From positions 1 through 57,543 of the forward strand of contig JAZQMO010000013.1 in assembly GCA_045543495.1 (NCBI GenBank): DNA of 57,543 nt, given 5' to 3'. The notes under the pieces are model-generated. The model had not been told where the DNA came from, searched no databases, and was given only the letters and a program-made list of their open reading frames with translations. The stretch comes from RGIG5579 sp045543495. Lineage in GTDB: Bacteria > Bacillota > Clostridia > Oscillospirales > SIG627. Of the stretch, positions 1-8,191 are shown piece by piece. The number at the start of each line of letters is the position of its first letter. The stretch's first letter is position 1. A program made the translations under genes and the position numbers.

Positions 1-45
1 ACAGAAAAACACCCAAGCGGCGGGGCCGCTTGGGTGTTTTTCTGT
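1..45. terminator. Bidirectional intrinsic terminator
   Basis: The two arms are a perfect inverted repeat of about 21 bases (core ACACCCAAGCGGC) around a three-base loop. The outer parts form A and T runs, so it can work on both strands. It lies just after the small minus-strand gene at 58-189 and probably ends that transcript. Confidence 0.85.
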
Positions 46-57
46 TTTGTATTGTCC

Positions 58-189
58 TTAGAACAAAGGCACTTCCACTCCAACCTCGGGAGCGGTTCCC
101 TTGCCGGGAGTCACAATCGAAATGAGAAGGGTCTCTTCCGTTTCGAACTCTACCTTTTCCATCAAAGGTGCTTCATATACTTTCTTCAT
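58..189 (-). CDS. Small 43-residue protein downstream of the large surface protein
   Basis: The frame opens with ATG at 189 behind a strong GGAGGTGAAGAATA ribosome binding site and closes with TAA at 58-60, giving 43 residues. It begins MKKVYEAPLMEKVEFETEET and ends PEVGVEVPLF. It starts 16 bases after the stop of the 1361-residue secreted protein and is followed by a terminator, so the two look co-transcribed. It has no signal peptide and no membrane segment; it is acidic in the middle with a Gly/Pro-containing tail. Short proteins opening with MKK-Y-x-P are common in Clostridia near surface or secretion genes, but no function is known to me. The strong ribosome binding site is the main evidence that it is real. 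Confidence 0.6.
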   Translation of the reverse strand: MKKVYEAPLMEKVEFETEETLLISIVTPGKGTAPEVGVEVPLF

Positions 190-205
190 TATTCTTCACC
201 TCCGA

Positions 206-3200
206 TTAAGCTGCAGTCTTGTAGTTGTGAACGGCAAGAACCAAAGCAACCACAGACTGAACATTTCTTTGCACGTCTACCTTTTCAGACAAATCCAAAG
301 CCGCCATTGCTGTTGCAATCTTAGAAACCGAGGTTTCCAAAACCGTCACACAAGCCGTTTCGTTCGCATCATAAACCTGAATGGAAAGCTTGGTGTTGTA
401 CTTTTCTGCGTGCACAAAGAGATCCAGATAAGCTTCCGTCTCGGCTTCGTTCGTGCTGATCACGTATGTGCCGGAAGGAATTTCAATTCCGTTTACTTCA
501 ACCTTCGTAATTGCCTTCAAAGCAGCAACGTTCGACGTCTTAAGACGAATTCCGATGGTGTCGCCCATAAGGAGTGTCATCGACTTAAAGTTCACTGCAC
601 CTGCTCCGTTCTCGGGAACTGCACACTCAGGAACAAGGGCTCCCAAAGCAGCCTTAGCATCCTCAGTAAAATATTTGAGTTCGCCCAAGTTGTTTGCCGC
701 AACGCCGTAGTCATACAGAGCCTTGAACAGAGCTTTTTGTTCTGCCGTTGCTCCATCCATTTCAGCACCTGCTTCGGCAATATCACAAATGGACATGCTT
801 ACTACTTTGACACCGCCAAATTGATATTCAATGGGCAGATCAAACTCTTTTGCGCCTCTTCCTTGGAGAGTTGTATAAAGCAGATTGCTATCGTCGGGAT
901 CCACTTCAAATGCACCCGCTGTTTCTGTGTCAAAGGTAATTGCCATTTGATAGCTTTCACCCAACAAAGAAACATACTCATCTGCCAAAGCATTGCTCAT
1001 GGTCAGCTTAACCTCAACTCTATCGGTCAAGATCAAGGTGGCCGAAACAGGCAGATACCAACCTCTTACCTGATAGCCGTTGGTCTCGTTATCAATGATA
1101 ATAGGCTGATTTCCTTCTACTACAAAAGTGATATTAGCAGTGCTTCCGGCAGGAGCGGTTACATAAACCTTGTCAAAAGCACCAATGGAATCAGTCTTTG
1201 TAACAGTAACATTTTCTCCGACGGTATCGGCATTGATCTGACCGCCTTCCAAAATGGATACATTGCCATTCAAGGCCACGCTATCGCCATCTACAACGCC
1301 CTTGAAGGTGCCGCCGGTGATGGTAAGGGTCTGAGTGTTTGCCGCTGTGCCGGAGGGATTTCCTGCATATACGGCGCCCTTGAAGGTGCCGCCGTTGATG
1401 GTGGTAGTAATGGAGCTTTCGACTCCATCCTTATACCAAGCGTATTTGGATCCTGCATAGAAGGAACCGAAGGTGGAGCCATCCTCAATGGTGGTGTCAA
1501 TGGAGCCAATGCTTTCGGAATGATAGGTAGCATTGGCATCGGCACCGGCGTAGAAGGTGCCGAAGGAGTTGGTGCCGCTGATCTTATTCACGATCTTGCC
1601 GGTAGAACCGTATGCGGGTGTTGACTGGTTAGCAGTTCTGCCGCCGCAGTAAACGGTGCCGGAGAAGGTGTTGCCACCTTTGAAGTTATTTTCAATCTCG
1701 TTGATCACAGGAACAGTCTGGGTTACGGCGCCTTTCGAATCCTTATAATAAGAACGGTAGCTTCCCATATAAGACGTACCTGTGATTTCAGAGTTTTCAA
1801 TGTTATTGGTTAACTTCCCGTAAATATTCATACCGCCACCTGCAACGTTATACTGGCTGGGGTAGAAGTACTTTGCAGTTATGTTATTCAGATTCCAGGT
1901 AACATCATTTGCGCCGTCGGCAGCAGTATCACGATAGCCACGCCCGGTGGCGCCGCTGCGGTCAGAATAAATACCGGCATCAAACATTGCATTGCTCAGG
2001 CTCTGGATAGTATTGTAACCGGTTGCACCAAAGAAGTCCTTTTCAAAGCGAACGTTTTTCTCTGTGCCGCCATCAACGGTAACAGTAGAATTTCCACCAA
2101 TGTAAGAACTATAAGAGGTTTGGAAAGGAACCTTAGAAACAATGGATTTCCCTGCTTCGGGCTTGATATCAAGCGTATAATTGCCGCCAATGTAGCAACT
2201 ATAGAGCAAACGAACTGTCGTTTTGCTTTCATGGCAAACAGGGAAGGATACATTTCCATTGAAGAGAACTTCTACGTTGCCGCCGATGTATGCATTCTTA
2301 ATTAGAGTGGGATATGTTTCGTCAGCGGAAGCGACATAGTTCAAATCGCCAACCTCAATAGAAAGCGTACTACCTGCAGCAAAAGTATCTACTTCGGCAG
2401 ATTTACTGCCTACCGAAACCGGAACAAGTGCGGCAGGAACGGAACCTTTTGTCAAATAGTAGGATGCGATAGCGCCCGCTTCAACGGCATAATCGGTTCC
2501 TTCGCCAAGGCCAAAGGTTCCTTCAACGGTAGCACCATTCAATACAAGGGAAATCTCGCCGCCGGCTTCCACTGCACCGGCACCGCCACCGATTCCGTAG
2601 ATCGCCTGAGTATGGGTGCCACTCAGAACATTGACCGTAACCTTCGCGCCATCGGCAACCACAGAGCCTTTTCCTTTTTCGGATTCGTCAATGGTTCCCT
2701 CATAATTGGGCTCATCCGTAGCATCGGAATACACACCGTAAACCGCCTTGTCTACGGGAGCATACAGGTTCACATCCACAGTACCGCGAAGGGTATGGCA
2801 GTTGTAAATATTCTTGGAATAGATCCCGTAGATGGAATCGGCAAACACGCCGCCACGAATGTTAATTTCAAATTCGCCTGCAGTATTGAGGGGCAGGTTG
2901 TAGAACTTTTCACCGTATCTGCCGGTAGCGATGTTATGACCGCCCACTGCGATCACTTCCTCCTCAATGGTGCCACCCAAGATATTGATCACAACCTTGG
3001 AATCCGCGGTATAAGTAGCATCGGTAACACCCGAAATGGAACAGCTGTCTGCTTTGGTGCCATTGTTACCCTTTACAATAGCATTCTCACTTACATTGAT
3101 CTCAACATTTACTTTTCTGGGATTCTCAATGTAAGCATCGTAGTTGCCATCGTGATAGCCACCGCCGTTACCGGAGTCGGCAAAAATGCCATAAACGGTT

Positions 3201-4288
3201 GCATTTCCTTTCACATTTAAGCTTATCTTAGCGGGAGCGATAATCGCTGGATTGGAACGAAAGCCGTTCACACGGGTCACTAGAGAATTACCGGTTACGG
3301 TAATATACGAATGAATATCTTCGTTTGTGATGCTGAAATCCTCATTGGAAAAACTGAATTCGGCTCCATAGGAAGCAGCAATGTGAGATCGCTGCCATGC
3401 CTGCGGAGAAGGAGATCCAACATTTGAGCCAGCGGTAAAATAATTTGTATTATCAAAGGTAAATCCAACCTTCAAAAGACCGTCTTCTCCTGCGTTAGCG
3501 GTAAACTTATCCGCATCCCAGTTGTAGAAAAGACCGTTCATATGATCACTAGAGCCGGACTTTTTTGCGCCCAAGGCAGAAGCGGACAGATCACCGTAAA
3601 AGGTGGTATTTCTGGAATTGATAGTATAGTCTACAAGTTGCTGCGTGGTGGAGGTATCAGAGGAATCAGCAGCCTTGTACTGATAATTGCTTCTGCAGAA
3701 GCGAACATTCTTGAAGGTAACTTCACCGCTACCTGCATACAGATAATCGCTTCTGGCGGTAATTTGTCTGGAACCGTCGGTATTCCATTTGGTCTGTACA
3801 TTCTTAGAGAAATAAAGGTCTATATTTTCAAAAGTATAGTCATTGGAAAAAAAGTAGGAATAGGTGGAATAGCCCCAGTTCAAGAAACGGAGAGAAGAAC
3901 GAGATTCATTCTCGCCTTCGGCAACATACTCGCTACGGATGGTAATGGGGAGTTTAGTACCATCAGACACGAAGAGGGTCTGCACACCAAAAACGTTGAA
4001 CATACTGCTGGCTGAAGCGATTTTTGTCAAACCTTCGCCGGAGGTTGCTACCACCGAAATCTCAATGGTCAAGGTAGAACCGGGAGCCCAAGAGGACGAA
4101 CTAACGCTTCTCAGAGCTGCGGTAACGGTCTTATATTTTCCGCTTCCACTCGCTCCAACACCGTCTACCTCAAGAACCTTGTGTGTGGGTTCTTCTGCAC
4201 TAACGCCGGTAACGAGCATACCTGCGACACAGGCGCAGAGAAGCACGGCGGCCAGAAGAACAGAAAGGAGATTCTTTTTGTTTTTCAT
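206..4288 (-). CDS. Very large secreted beta-repeat surface protein
   Basis: The ATG at 4288 is chosen because GGAGG lies seven bases upstream; the frame is open further but those residues (MPPEKIH...) are not signal-like. The 1360-residue product has a signal peptide (MKNKKN, then LLSVLLAAVLLCACVAG, cleavage near VSA-EE). The body is rich in Gly, Asn, Thr and Ser with recurring short units such as ITGGTFKG, INGGTFKG and IYG, as in right-handed beta-helix or adhesin-like proteins. The last 250 or so residues differ (charged, alpha/beta, e.g. FKALYDYGVAANNLGE) and may be a separate C-terminal domain. No LPXTG motif, S-layer homology domain or dockerin was recognised, so how it is held on the cell is unclear. 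Likely exported; ligand unknown. Confidence 0.8.
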   Translation of the reverse strand: MKNKKNLLSVLLAAVLLCACVAGMLVTGVSAEEPTHKVLEVDGVGASGSGKYKTVTAALRSVSSSSWAPGSTLTIEISVVATSGEGLTKIASASSMFNVFGVQTLFVSDGTKLPITIRSEYVAEGENESRSSLRFLNWGYSTYSYFFSNDYTFENIDLYFSKNVQTKWNTDGSRQITARSDYLYAGSGEVTFKNVRFCRSNYQYKAADSSDTSTTQQLVDYTINSRNTTFYGDLSASALGAKKSGSSDHMNGLFYNWDADKFTANAGEDGLLKVGFTFDNTNYFTAGSNVGSPSPQAWQRSHIAASYGAEFSFSNEDFSITNEDIHSYITVTGNSLVTRVNGFRSNPAIIAPAKISLNVKGNATVYGIFADSGNGGGYHDGNYDAYIENPRKVNVEINVSENAIVKGNNGTKADSCSISGVTDATYTADSKVVINILGGTIEEEVIAVGGHNIATGRYGEKFYNLPLNTAGEFEINIRGGVFADSIYGIYSKNIYNCHTLRGTVDVNLYAPVDKAVYGVYSDATDEPNYEGTIDESEKGKGSVVADGAKVTVNVLSGTHTQAIYGIGGGAGAVEAGGEISLVLNGATVEGTFGLGEGTDYAVEAGAIASYYLTKGSVPAALVPVSVGSKSAEVDTFAAGSTLSIEVGDLNYVASADETYPTLIKNAYIGGNVEVLFNGNVSFPVCHESKTTVRLLYSCYIGGNYTLDIKPEAGKSIVSKVPFQTSYSSYIGGNSTVTVDGGTEKNVRFEKDFFGATGYNTIQSLSNAMFDAGIYSDRSGATGRGYRDTAADGANDVTWNLNNITAKYFYPSQYNVAGGGMNIYGKLTNNIENSEITGTSYMGSYRSYYKDSKGAVTQTVPVINEIENNFKGGNTFSGTVYCGGRTANQSTPAYGSTGKIVNKISGTNSFGTFYAGADANATYHSESIGSIDTTIEDGSTFGSFYAGSKYAWYKDGVESSITTTINGGTFKGAVYAGNPSGTAANTQTLTITGGTFKGVVDGDSVALNGNVSILEGGQINADTVGENVTVTKTDSIGAFDKVYVTAPAGSTANITFVVEGNQPIIIDNETNGYQVRGWYLPVSATLILTDRVEVKLTMSNALADEYVSLLGESYQMAITFDTETAGAFEVDPDDSNLLYTTLQGRGAKEFDLPIEYQFGGVKVVSMSICDIAEAGAEMDGATAEQKALFKALYDYGVAANNLGELKYFTEDAKAALGALVPECAVPENGAGAVNFKSMTLLMGDTIGIRLKTSNVAALKAITKVEVNGIEIPSGTYVISTNEAETEAYLDLFVHAEKYNTKLSIQVYDANETACVTVLETSVSKIATAMAALDLSEKVDVQRNVQSVVALVLAVHNYKTAA

Positions 4289-4334
4289 ATTGGTTTCCTC
4301 CAAATGAATTTTTTCGGGAGGCAAGGAGGGTTTG

Positions 4335-4380
4335 TTTGTATGTAGTAGTATGCTACATACAAAGGCAGGGCCCTGCCTTT
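4335..4380 (-). promoter_or_regulatory. Two adjacent palindromes in the surface-protein 5' leader
   Basis: Positions 4335-4345 and 4353-4363 form an 11-base perfect stem (TTTGTATGTAG with CTACATACAAA). Next to it, 4361-4380 is a 20-base perfect palindrome centred on GGCAGGGCCCTGCC. Both lie between the predicted promoter and the ribosome binding site, so they would be in the mRNA leader. They may stabilise the mRNA, bind a regulator or act as an attenuator; the sequence does not decide. Confidence 0.5.
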
Positions 4381-4421
4381 TCGCCCGATTGGGGATAATG
4401 ATCCTATTATCCTTCTATAAT

Positions 4422-4450
4422 ATCATAGCAAACAATTCGGTAAAATGCAA
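4422..4450 (-). promoter_or_regulatory. Sigma-A promoter of the surface-protein gene
   Basis: On the minus strand, TTGCAT (-35), a 17-base spacer and TATGAT (-10). It predicts a leader of roughly 125 bases before the ATG at 4288. Confidence 0.65.
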
Positions 4451-4671
4451 TTGCATTTTTTCGTAACGGAATCGTCAACAGAAGATAATAAGCAAAAAAA
4501 TCCCCAAACACGGGAATTTTTTAAGCATTCGCTACCACCCATAATTCGCAAAATTTACGAAAAAGTGCAAATTAGATCCCCTTCCAAGGAAAAACCGCAG
4601 GAGAAGACAATGAAAATACAAAATCTTTTCTTTCTGCCCCGAACCAAAGGCGGCAAAGACCACAGCTTGCG

Positions 4672-4934
4672 GGCCGTCGAGGGGAGCGATGGGAGCGCCG
4701 CCGGGGGCGGAAACCGAGAAAAAGACTCGGGGAGTCTTTTTCGATGCGTTTCCGACCGCCGATACCCGATTTTATCGAGCCGAATGGCGATGATAAAATC
4801 CCGGTATCAAGGAGTGTGTCACCGAATGGTGGCAAGGAAGCGACTTGAGAGAGTGGCCGTGGTCGCCAAGGCCCCCGAGGGTACGAGGGGAAGCCGTGGC
4901 GGGTACCACAACAGGACCGCCGGTCCCTACAAAT
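4672..4934 (-). repeat. Dispersed 137-base repeat, inverted copy split by another repeat
   Basis: 4672-4711 and about 4835-4934 are the two parts of the long repeat seen at 5209, 5413 and 21840, in reverse orientation. About 120 bases (4712-4834) sit between them. The same inserted unit, reversed and diverged, is at about 30598-30720 (GATACCCGATT / AATCGGGTATC, CATCGAAAAAGACTC). This is a repeat within a repeat. Confidence 0.75.
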
Positions 4935-4982
4935 AAGAGACGGCTTCGTGCGCAGAAGCGAAGGTTGATAAAGCCACAACCT

Positions 4983-5020
4983 GCGGGCCGTCGAGGACGT
5001 CGGCCCCTACAAATTTGATA
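4983..5020. repeat. Short-form dispersed repeat
   Basis: GGGCCGTCGAGGACGTCGG followed by CCCCTACAAATTT. It shares both ends with the 137-base repeat but lacks the middle. Other short forms are at 21710, 30790, 30869 and 30999. Confidence 0.75.
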
Positions 5021-5208
5021 TCATTTTTGCCTCATATTTCTAACCAACCTTGATATTACTTTCTTTTTTTGCAAAGATAAAACGGGAGTATGAGCCCCTC
5101 CCCTACCATATTAAAATTTTCTCCTCGCATTTCATTCCAACCTTGAAAAATCCATTATTTTTGCAAAATAAAATTCTGTTTGCCAAAATATGAAATTTGC
5201 ACCAAACC

Positions 5209-5346
5209 GTAGGGACCGGCGGTCCTGTTGTGGTACCCGCCACGGCTTCCCCTCGTACCCTCGTGGGCCTTGGCGACCACGGCCACTCGCTCAAGTCGCT
5301 TCATCCGCCCCCGGCGGCGCTCCCATCGCTCCCCCCGACGGTCCGC
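5209..5346 (+). repeat. Dispersed 137-base repeat, copy 1
   Basis: Starts GTAGGGACCGGCGGTCCTG and ends CCCCCCGACGGTCCG, with CGGCGGTCC or CGACGGTCC near both ends. It is nearly identical to 5413-5549 and 21840-21976. GC content is far higher than in the AT-rich flanks. Confidence 0.85.
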
Positions 5347-5412
5347 AAGACGAAGCAAAAGGTCAACACCAAATAAATCCCTGTTTGCAAAATTTGAAAT
5401 TTGCACCTATAT

Positions 5413-5549
5413 GTAGGGGCCGACGGTCCTGTTGTGGTACCCGCCACGGCTTCCCCTCGTACCCTCGGGGGCCTTGGCGACCACGGCCACTCGCTCAAGT
5501 CGCTTCATCCGCCCCCGGCGGCGCTCCCATCGCTCCCCCCGACGGCCCG
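5413..5549 (+). repeat. Dispersed 137-base repeat, copy 2
   Basis: Starts GTAGGGGCCGACGGTCCTG and ends CCCGACGGCCCG. It is in direct orientation to copy 1, with 66 bases of AT-rich spacer between them (contains TTTGAAATTTGCACC, also found before copy 1). Confidence 0.85.
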
Positions 5550-5754
5550 TTTTGGGCAAAAGAAAAAAGCAACGGGAATCAAATTCCTGTTGCTTCCTTA
5601 TGAGTAGCCAAAGCAAGATCAAAAGTTCTCTTTTCTACTTAAACTTAAAAGTTTCTTTGCCTACTTTCTTTTCAAGGGGGATGGGTAATTTGTAAAGCGG
5701 TAGCCAAAGCAAGATCAAAAGTTCTCTTTTTTTAGTCCGAAAGTTTCTTTGCCT

Positions 5755-5778
5755 ACTTTCTTTTCAAAGAAAGTAGGT
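5755..5778 (-). terminator. Hairpin after the small membrane protein gene
   Basis: CTACTTTCTT and AAGAAAGTAG form a stem just after the stop at 5781 of the minus-strand gene. The same unit recurs at about 22050-22075 and 30362-30387, so it is both a repeat family and a likely terminator or 3' end stabiliser. Confidence 0.5.
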
Positions 5779-5780
5779 GG

Positions 5781-6263
5781 TTAGAAAAAGAGACCCTTGA
5801 CGAAGAAGGAGAGAATGGCCATAATAGTGCCTGCGCTGACAACGCCCAAGGCAATGGAGGGCACCGCCTTTTTCATTTTCATATCCAGCATAGCGGCAAT
5901 GAGAGCGCCCGTCCAAGCGCCCGTGCCGGGGAGCGGAATTCCCACGAAAATAAATAAGCCCCAAAAAGCGCCCTTCTCAATGACATCACGCTTGCTTTTG
6001 CCCTTTTCCTCCAAGCGGTCCACCATAGCGTTCAGCTTAGGGATCCGGCGGCGGATCCAAAGAAAGATCTTTTTAATGAAGAGAATAATAAAGGGAACGG
6101 GGAGCATATTCCCCAAAATGGCCACGGGAAAGGCCACCTCAAGGGGGAGGCCGAAGCCCACCGCATAGGGAATGGCACCGCGCAGCTCAATAAAGGGCAC
6201 CATTGAAATCAAAAACACGGAAATGATCTTTCCAATGAAGGTAGAGGTAAAAAACGAAAGCAT
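5781..6263 (-). CDS. Small multidrug export family membrane protein
   Basis: 160 residues with four to five hydrophobic segments (near 7-27, 35-65, 100-120 and 135-158). The motif MVPFIELRGAIPYAVGFGLP near the N-terminus and the later GIPLPGTGAWTGALIA match the COG2426 / Sm_multidrug_ex family. The family name is historical; transport of drugs has not generally been shown, so treat the role as unknown membrane protein. ATG at 6263 follows GAGGAAAGT. It has its own promoter at 6292-6320 and appears to be a single-gene unit. Confidence 0.8.
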   Translation of the reverse strand: MLSFFTSTFIGKIISVFLISMVPFIELRGAIPYAVGFGLPLEVAFPVAILGNMLPVPFIILFIKKIFLWIRRRIPKLNAMVDRLEEKGKSKRDVIEKGAFWGLFIFVGIPLPGTGAWTGALIAAMLDMKMKKAVPSIALGVVSAGTIMAILSFFVKGLFF

Positions 6264-6291
6264 ACTTTCCTCACAAAATCATATTTTTTCC

Positions 6292-6320
6292 ATTGTACCA
6301 CAAAGAATGAAAAATGTCCA
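6292..6320 (-). promoter_or_regulatory. Sigma-A promoter of the small membrane protein gene
   Basis: On the minus strand, TGGACA, 17-base spacer, TACAAT, about 30 bases before the ATG at 6263. Confidence 0.6.
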
Positions 6321-6321
6321 T

Positions 6322-6353
6322 AAAAAAAGCGAAGCCGAAGCTTCGCTTTTTTT
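6322..6353 (-). terminator. Intrinsic terminator of the 517-residue lipoprotein gene
   Basis: AAAAAAGCGAAG and CTTCGCTTTTTT form a 12-base stem around CCGAAG. It lies 13 bases after the lipoprotein stop and overlaps the upstream edge of the next promoter. Confidence 0.85.
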
Positions 6354-6365
6354 GTTTTGGAAATT

Positions 6366-7922
6366 TTAGGTGGCAGAAATGGATGAAGTGCCCCAGAAAT
6401 CACGGATACCGATCTCGGTACCGTCGGCAAAGCCGATGGAGGTACGAACACGGGTCCATACACCGCCACGGTAGGTCTTCAGCTCTGCCTCGGTGAAGGC
6501 ATAGCCGTAAAGAAGGCCATTGTCACTGGCTTCGGCCAGAAGATCCAGATCTGCGGTAAAGTACTTGCCGCTGAGGATCTCCTCCTCGGTGGGGAAGGCC
6601 ACGCAGCCGAAGCTCTGCTTTCCGGTGATGGAAACACCGATCTTCACATAAGCAATTCTCTTGCCTGCGGTCACGGTATCGGCAAAGGCGCCGTTGATCT
6701 TGTTCCAAACGGTCTTGCTGCGGTAGCCGCAATTGTACCAAACGGAGCCGAACACCTCATTGTGGTGGAAATCGGCGTTGGTAGCGGGAACAAAGCCTGC
6801 CTGGAAGAGCTCGTCAAAGGTGTAGATCTGGCTGAGGGTACCGAAGGGAACCACATCCAAGGTCTTGCCCTGAGCGGCGAGAGCATTGGCGGGGGTCTGC
6901 TCCATAACGGTCACGGTGCCTGCGGCGGCATCCACGGAAATGACCATAAGCGCTCTCTCTTCTCCACCCACGCCGGAAACCAGCGCATCGGCCATACCCA
7001 AGGTAGCGTAAGCGGCCTTGGCCTTGGCAAGATCGGAGCCGAGAATGGCGGCGGTATCGCTGCCGTTTGCCGTGTAGCCACCCAAAAGCTGAACCTTATC
7101 ATCGGTCAGGAAGGTGGCAAGGTCGGTAAAGAAGATCTCACTGCCGGTGACAGCCCAAGCCCAGTAGATCGCATCGATTCCGTCAGCACCGAGGCGAGCG
7201 GAAACGGCATTGGAGCCGGAGAGGATCTGACTGTTGAGGGGGATCACATAGGAGCCGTCAGCCTTCTTTTCGATGGCGCAGGGGGTGAACACCTCGTCCT
7301 TCACCTTACCGTCGTTGCAGTTGGTATACTGCAAGGGATAGGTGCCGGTCTTCGTACCAACGGTGATCACACATTCGGTAGCGGCCACGAAGGCGGCAAG
7401 GCCTGCGGAGCCGTGGGTATAGGGAATTCCCTGATACATCTGACCTGCCTTCAGAGTGATCTGATTCTTATTAAAATCAGAGGTCTTGCTGATGGCAGAG
7501 CCGGACTTGGTGTAAGCATTGGGATGGTAGCTGTAGGTCACATCCTTCTCGGGAGTCCACAGAACGGAAAGAGCTTCCTTCATAGCGGCAAGCGCAGTTT
7601 CTCTTCTGCCCTCGCCACCCTTGGCCTGCTGCTCCAGATTGAGCGTGTACTCGCTCTTATCCAGCTGGGTCGAGGACTCTACACGGTTCCCCTTGCCTGC
7701 ATTGGGAGTGGCCACGAGGCTCTCGCTGTTTTCATAATCCAGCCTGTTTTCGGGGAGAACATCCGTAGGCCCCTGAGGAACGAACTTATCCTCGGTCTCG
7801 GGCTGAAAGGCCTCCTGCGTGGTGGTGGCGGGCTCCTCACTCTGGCAACCTGCAAACATGGGCAGAACCATAGCAAAGGTCATGAGAAGAGCCACGAGCA
7901 TAAACAGTGTCTTCTTTTTCAT
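6366..7922 (-). CDS. Lipoprotein of unknown function
   Basis: 518 residues. The N-terminus is a lipoprotein signal: KKK, a hydrophobic stretch and MFAGC as the lipobox with Cys about residue 26, then a Glu/Thr-rich linker. The rest is exported and shows no domain I recognise. Segments such as YSYHPNAYTKSG, GQMYQGIPYTHGSAG and IYWAWAVTGSE suggest a folded extracellular enzyme-like or binding domain rather than a repeat protein. Start ATG at 7922 follows AGGAGGATATGT. It has its own promoter and terminator, so it is monocistronic. Probably anchored on the outer face of the membrane. Confidence 0.75.
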   Translation of the reverse strand: MKKKTLFMLVALLMTFAMVLPMFAGCQSEEPATTTQEAFQPETEDKFVPQGPTDVLPENRLDYENSESLVATPNAGKGNRVESSTQLDKSEYTLNLEQQAKGGEGRRETALAAMKEALSVLWTPEKDVTYSYHPNAYTKSGSAISKTSDFNKNQITLKAGQMYQGIPYTHGSAGLAAFVAATECVITVGTKTGTYPLQYTNCNDGKVKDEVFTPCAIEKKADGSYVIPLNSQILSGSNAVSARLGADGIDAIYWAWAVTGSEIFFTDLATFLTDDKVQLLGGYTANGSDTAAILGSDLAKAKAAYATLGMADALVSGVGGEERALMVISVDAAAGTVTVMEQTPANALAAQGKTLDVVPFGTLSQIYTFDELFQAGFVPATNADFHHNEVFGSVWYNCGYRSKTVWNKINGAFADTVTAGKRIAYVKIGVSITGKQSFGCVAFPTEEEILSGKYFTADLDLLAEASDNGLLYGYAFTEAELKTYRGGVWTRVRTSIGFADGTEIGIRDFWGTSSISAT

Positions 7923-7938
7923 ACATATCCTCCTAAAG

Positions 7939-7961
7939 AAAAGGCGGAGGGTTCGCCTTTT
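7939..7961 (-). promoter_or_regulatory. Leader hairpin before the lipoprotein gene
   Basis: AAAAGGCG and CGCCTTTT form an 8-base stem in the leader, immediately before the ribosome binding site. No U run follows it closely, so it is more likely a stability or translation element than a terminator. Confidence 0.4.
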
Positions 7962-7984
7962 AATGTAGATAACTTTACTTTCTA

Positions 7985-8013
7985 ATTATACTTGTTTTTC
8001 CGCCGTTTTGCAA
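7985..8013 (-). promoter_or_regulatory. Sigma-A promoter of the lipoprotein gene
   Basis: On the minus strand, TTGCAA, 17-base spacer, TATAAT. Confidence 0.7.
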
Positions 8014-8149
8014 CAGGAAAAAGATGTTTTTCGCCCTTTTTGGCATTTTGACGAAAAAGAAGGGTCGTTTCTATCCTTTTTTCACAAAAATATCTCGTTT
8101 TTTTCCCATTCCTTTCCCAAGTTTTGCTTGTTTCGGGGAAAGCGGGAGC

Positions 8150-8187
8150 AAAAAAACAGGAGTGCTCCCTGATGGGGAGCACTCCGA
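8150..8187 (-). terminator. Intrinsic terminator after the two-component operon
   Basis: On the minus strand, GGAGTGCTCCC pairs with GGGAGCACTCC around a short loop, followed by a T run. It lies directly after the stop at 8192 and closes the unit running from 12573 to 8192. Confidence 0.85.
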
Positions 8188-8191
8188 AGGA

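Larger units (their letters stand above)
4451..5780. other. Gene-free region built mostly of dispersed repeats
   Basis: About 1.3 kb without a credible gene. 4451-4671 shows nothing recognisable. 4672-5549 carries three copies of a 137-base repeat and one short form. 5021-5208 is AT-rich spacer that also recurs elsewhere (the motif AACCTTGAT before a TTTTGCAAAATA-like stretch). 5600-5780 has two copies of an AAAGTTTCTTTGCCTACTTTCTT-type unit. Several open frames of 60-160 codons cross this region, but they are translations of the repeats in different frames, with no ribosome binding sites. Confidence 0.7.

Noticed and set aside
101..1624. 507-codon open frame on the plus strand
   Set aside because: It runs antisense inside the large surface-protein gene, has no ribosome binding site, and its composition is that of a shadow frame of a low-complexity gene.
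5209..5549. Possible CRISPR array or tandem repeat array
   Set aside because: Only two direct copies of 137 bases with an unequal AT-rich spacer; no short regular repeats and no cas genes.
4445..5695. Several 60-160 codon frames on both strands, for example 4445-4936 and 5190-5603
   Set aside because: They are translations of the dispersed repeats in different frames; the same peptides recur wherever the repeat occurs, with no start signals.
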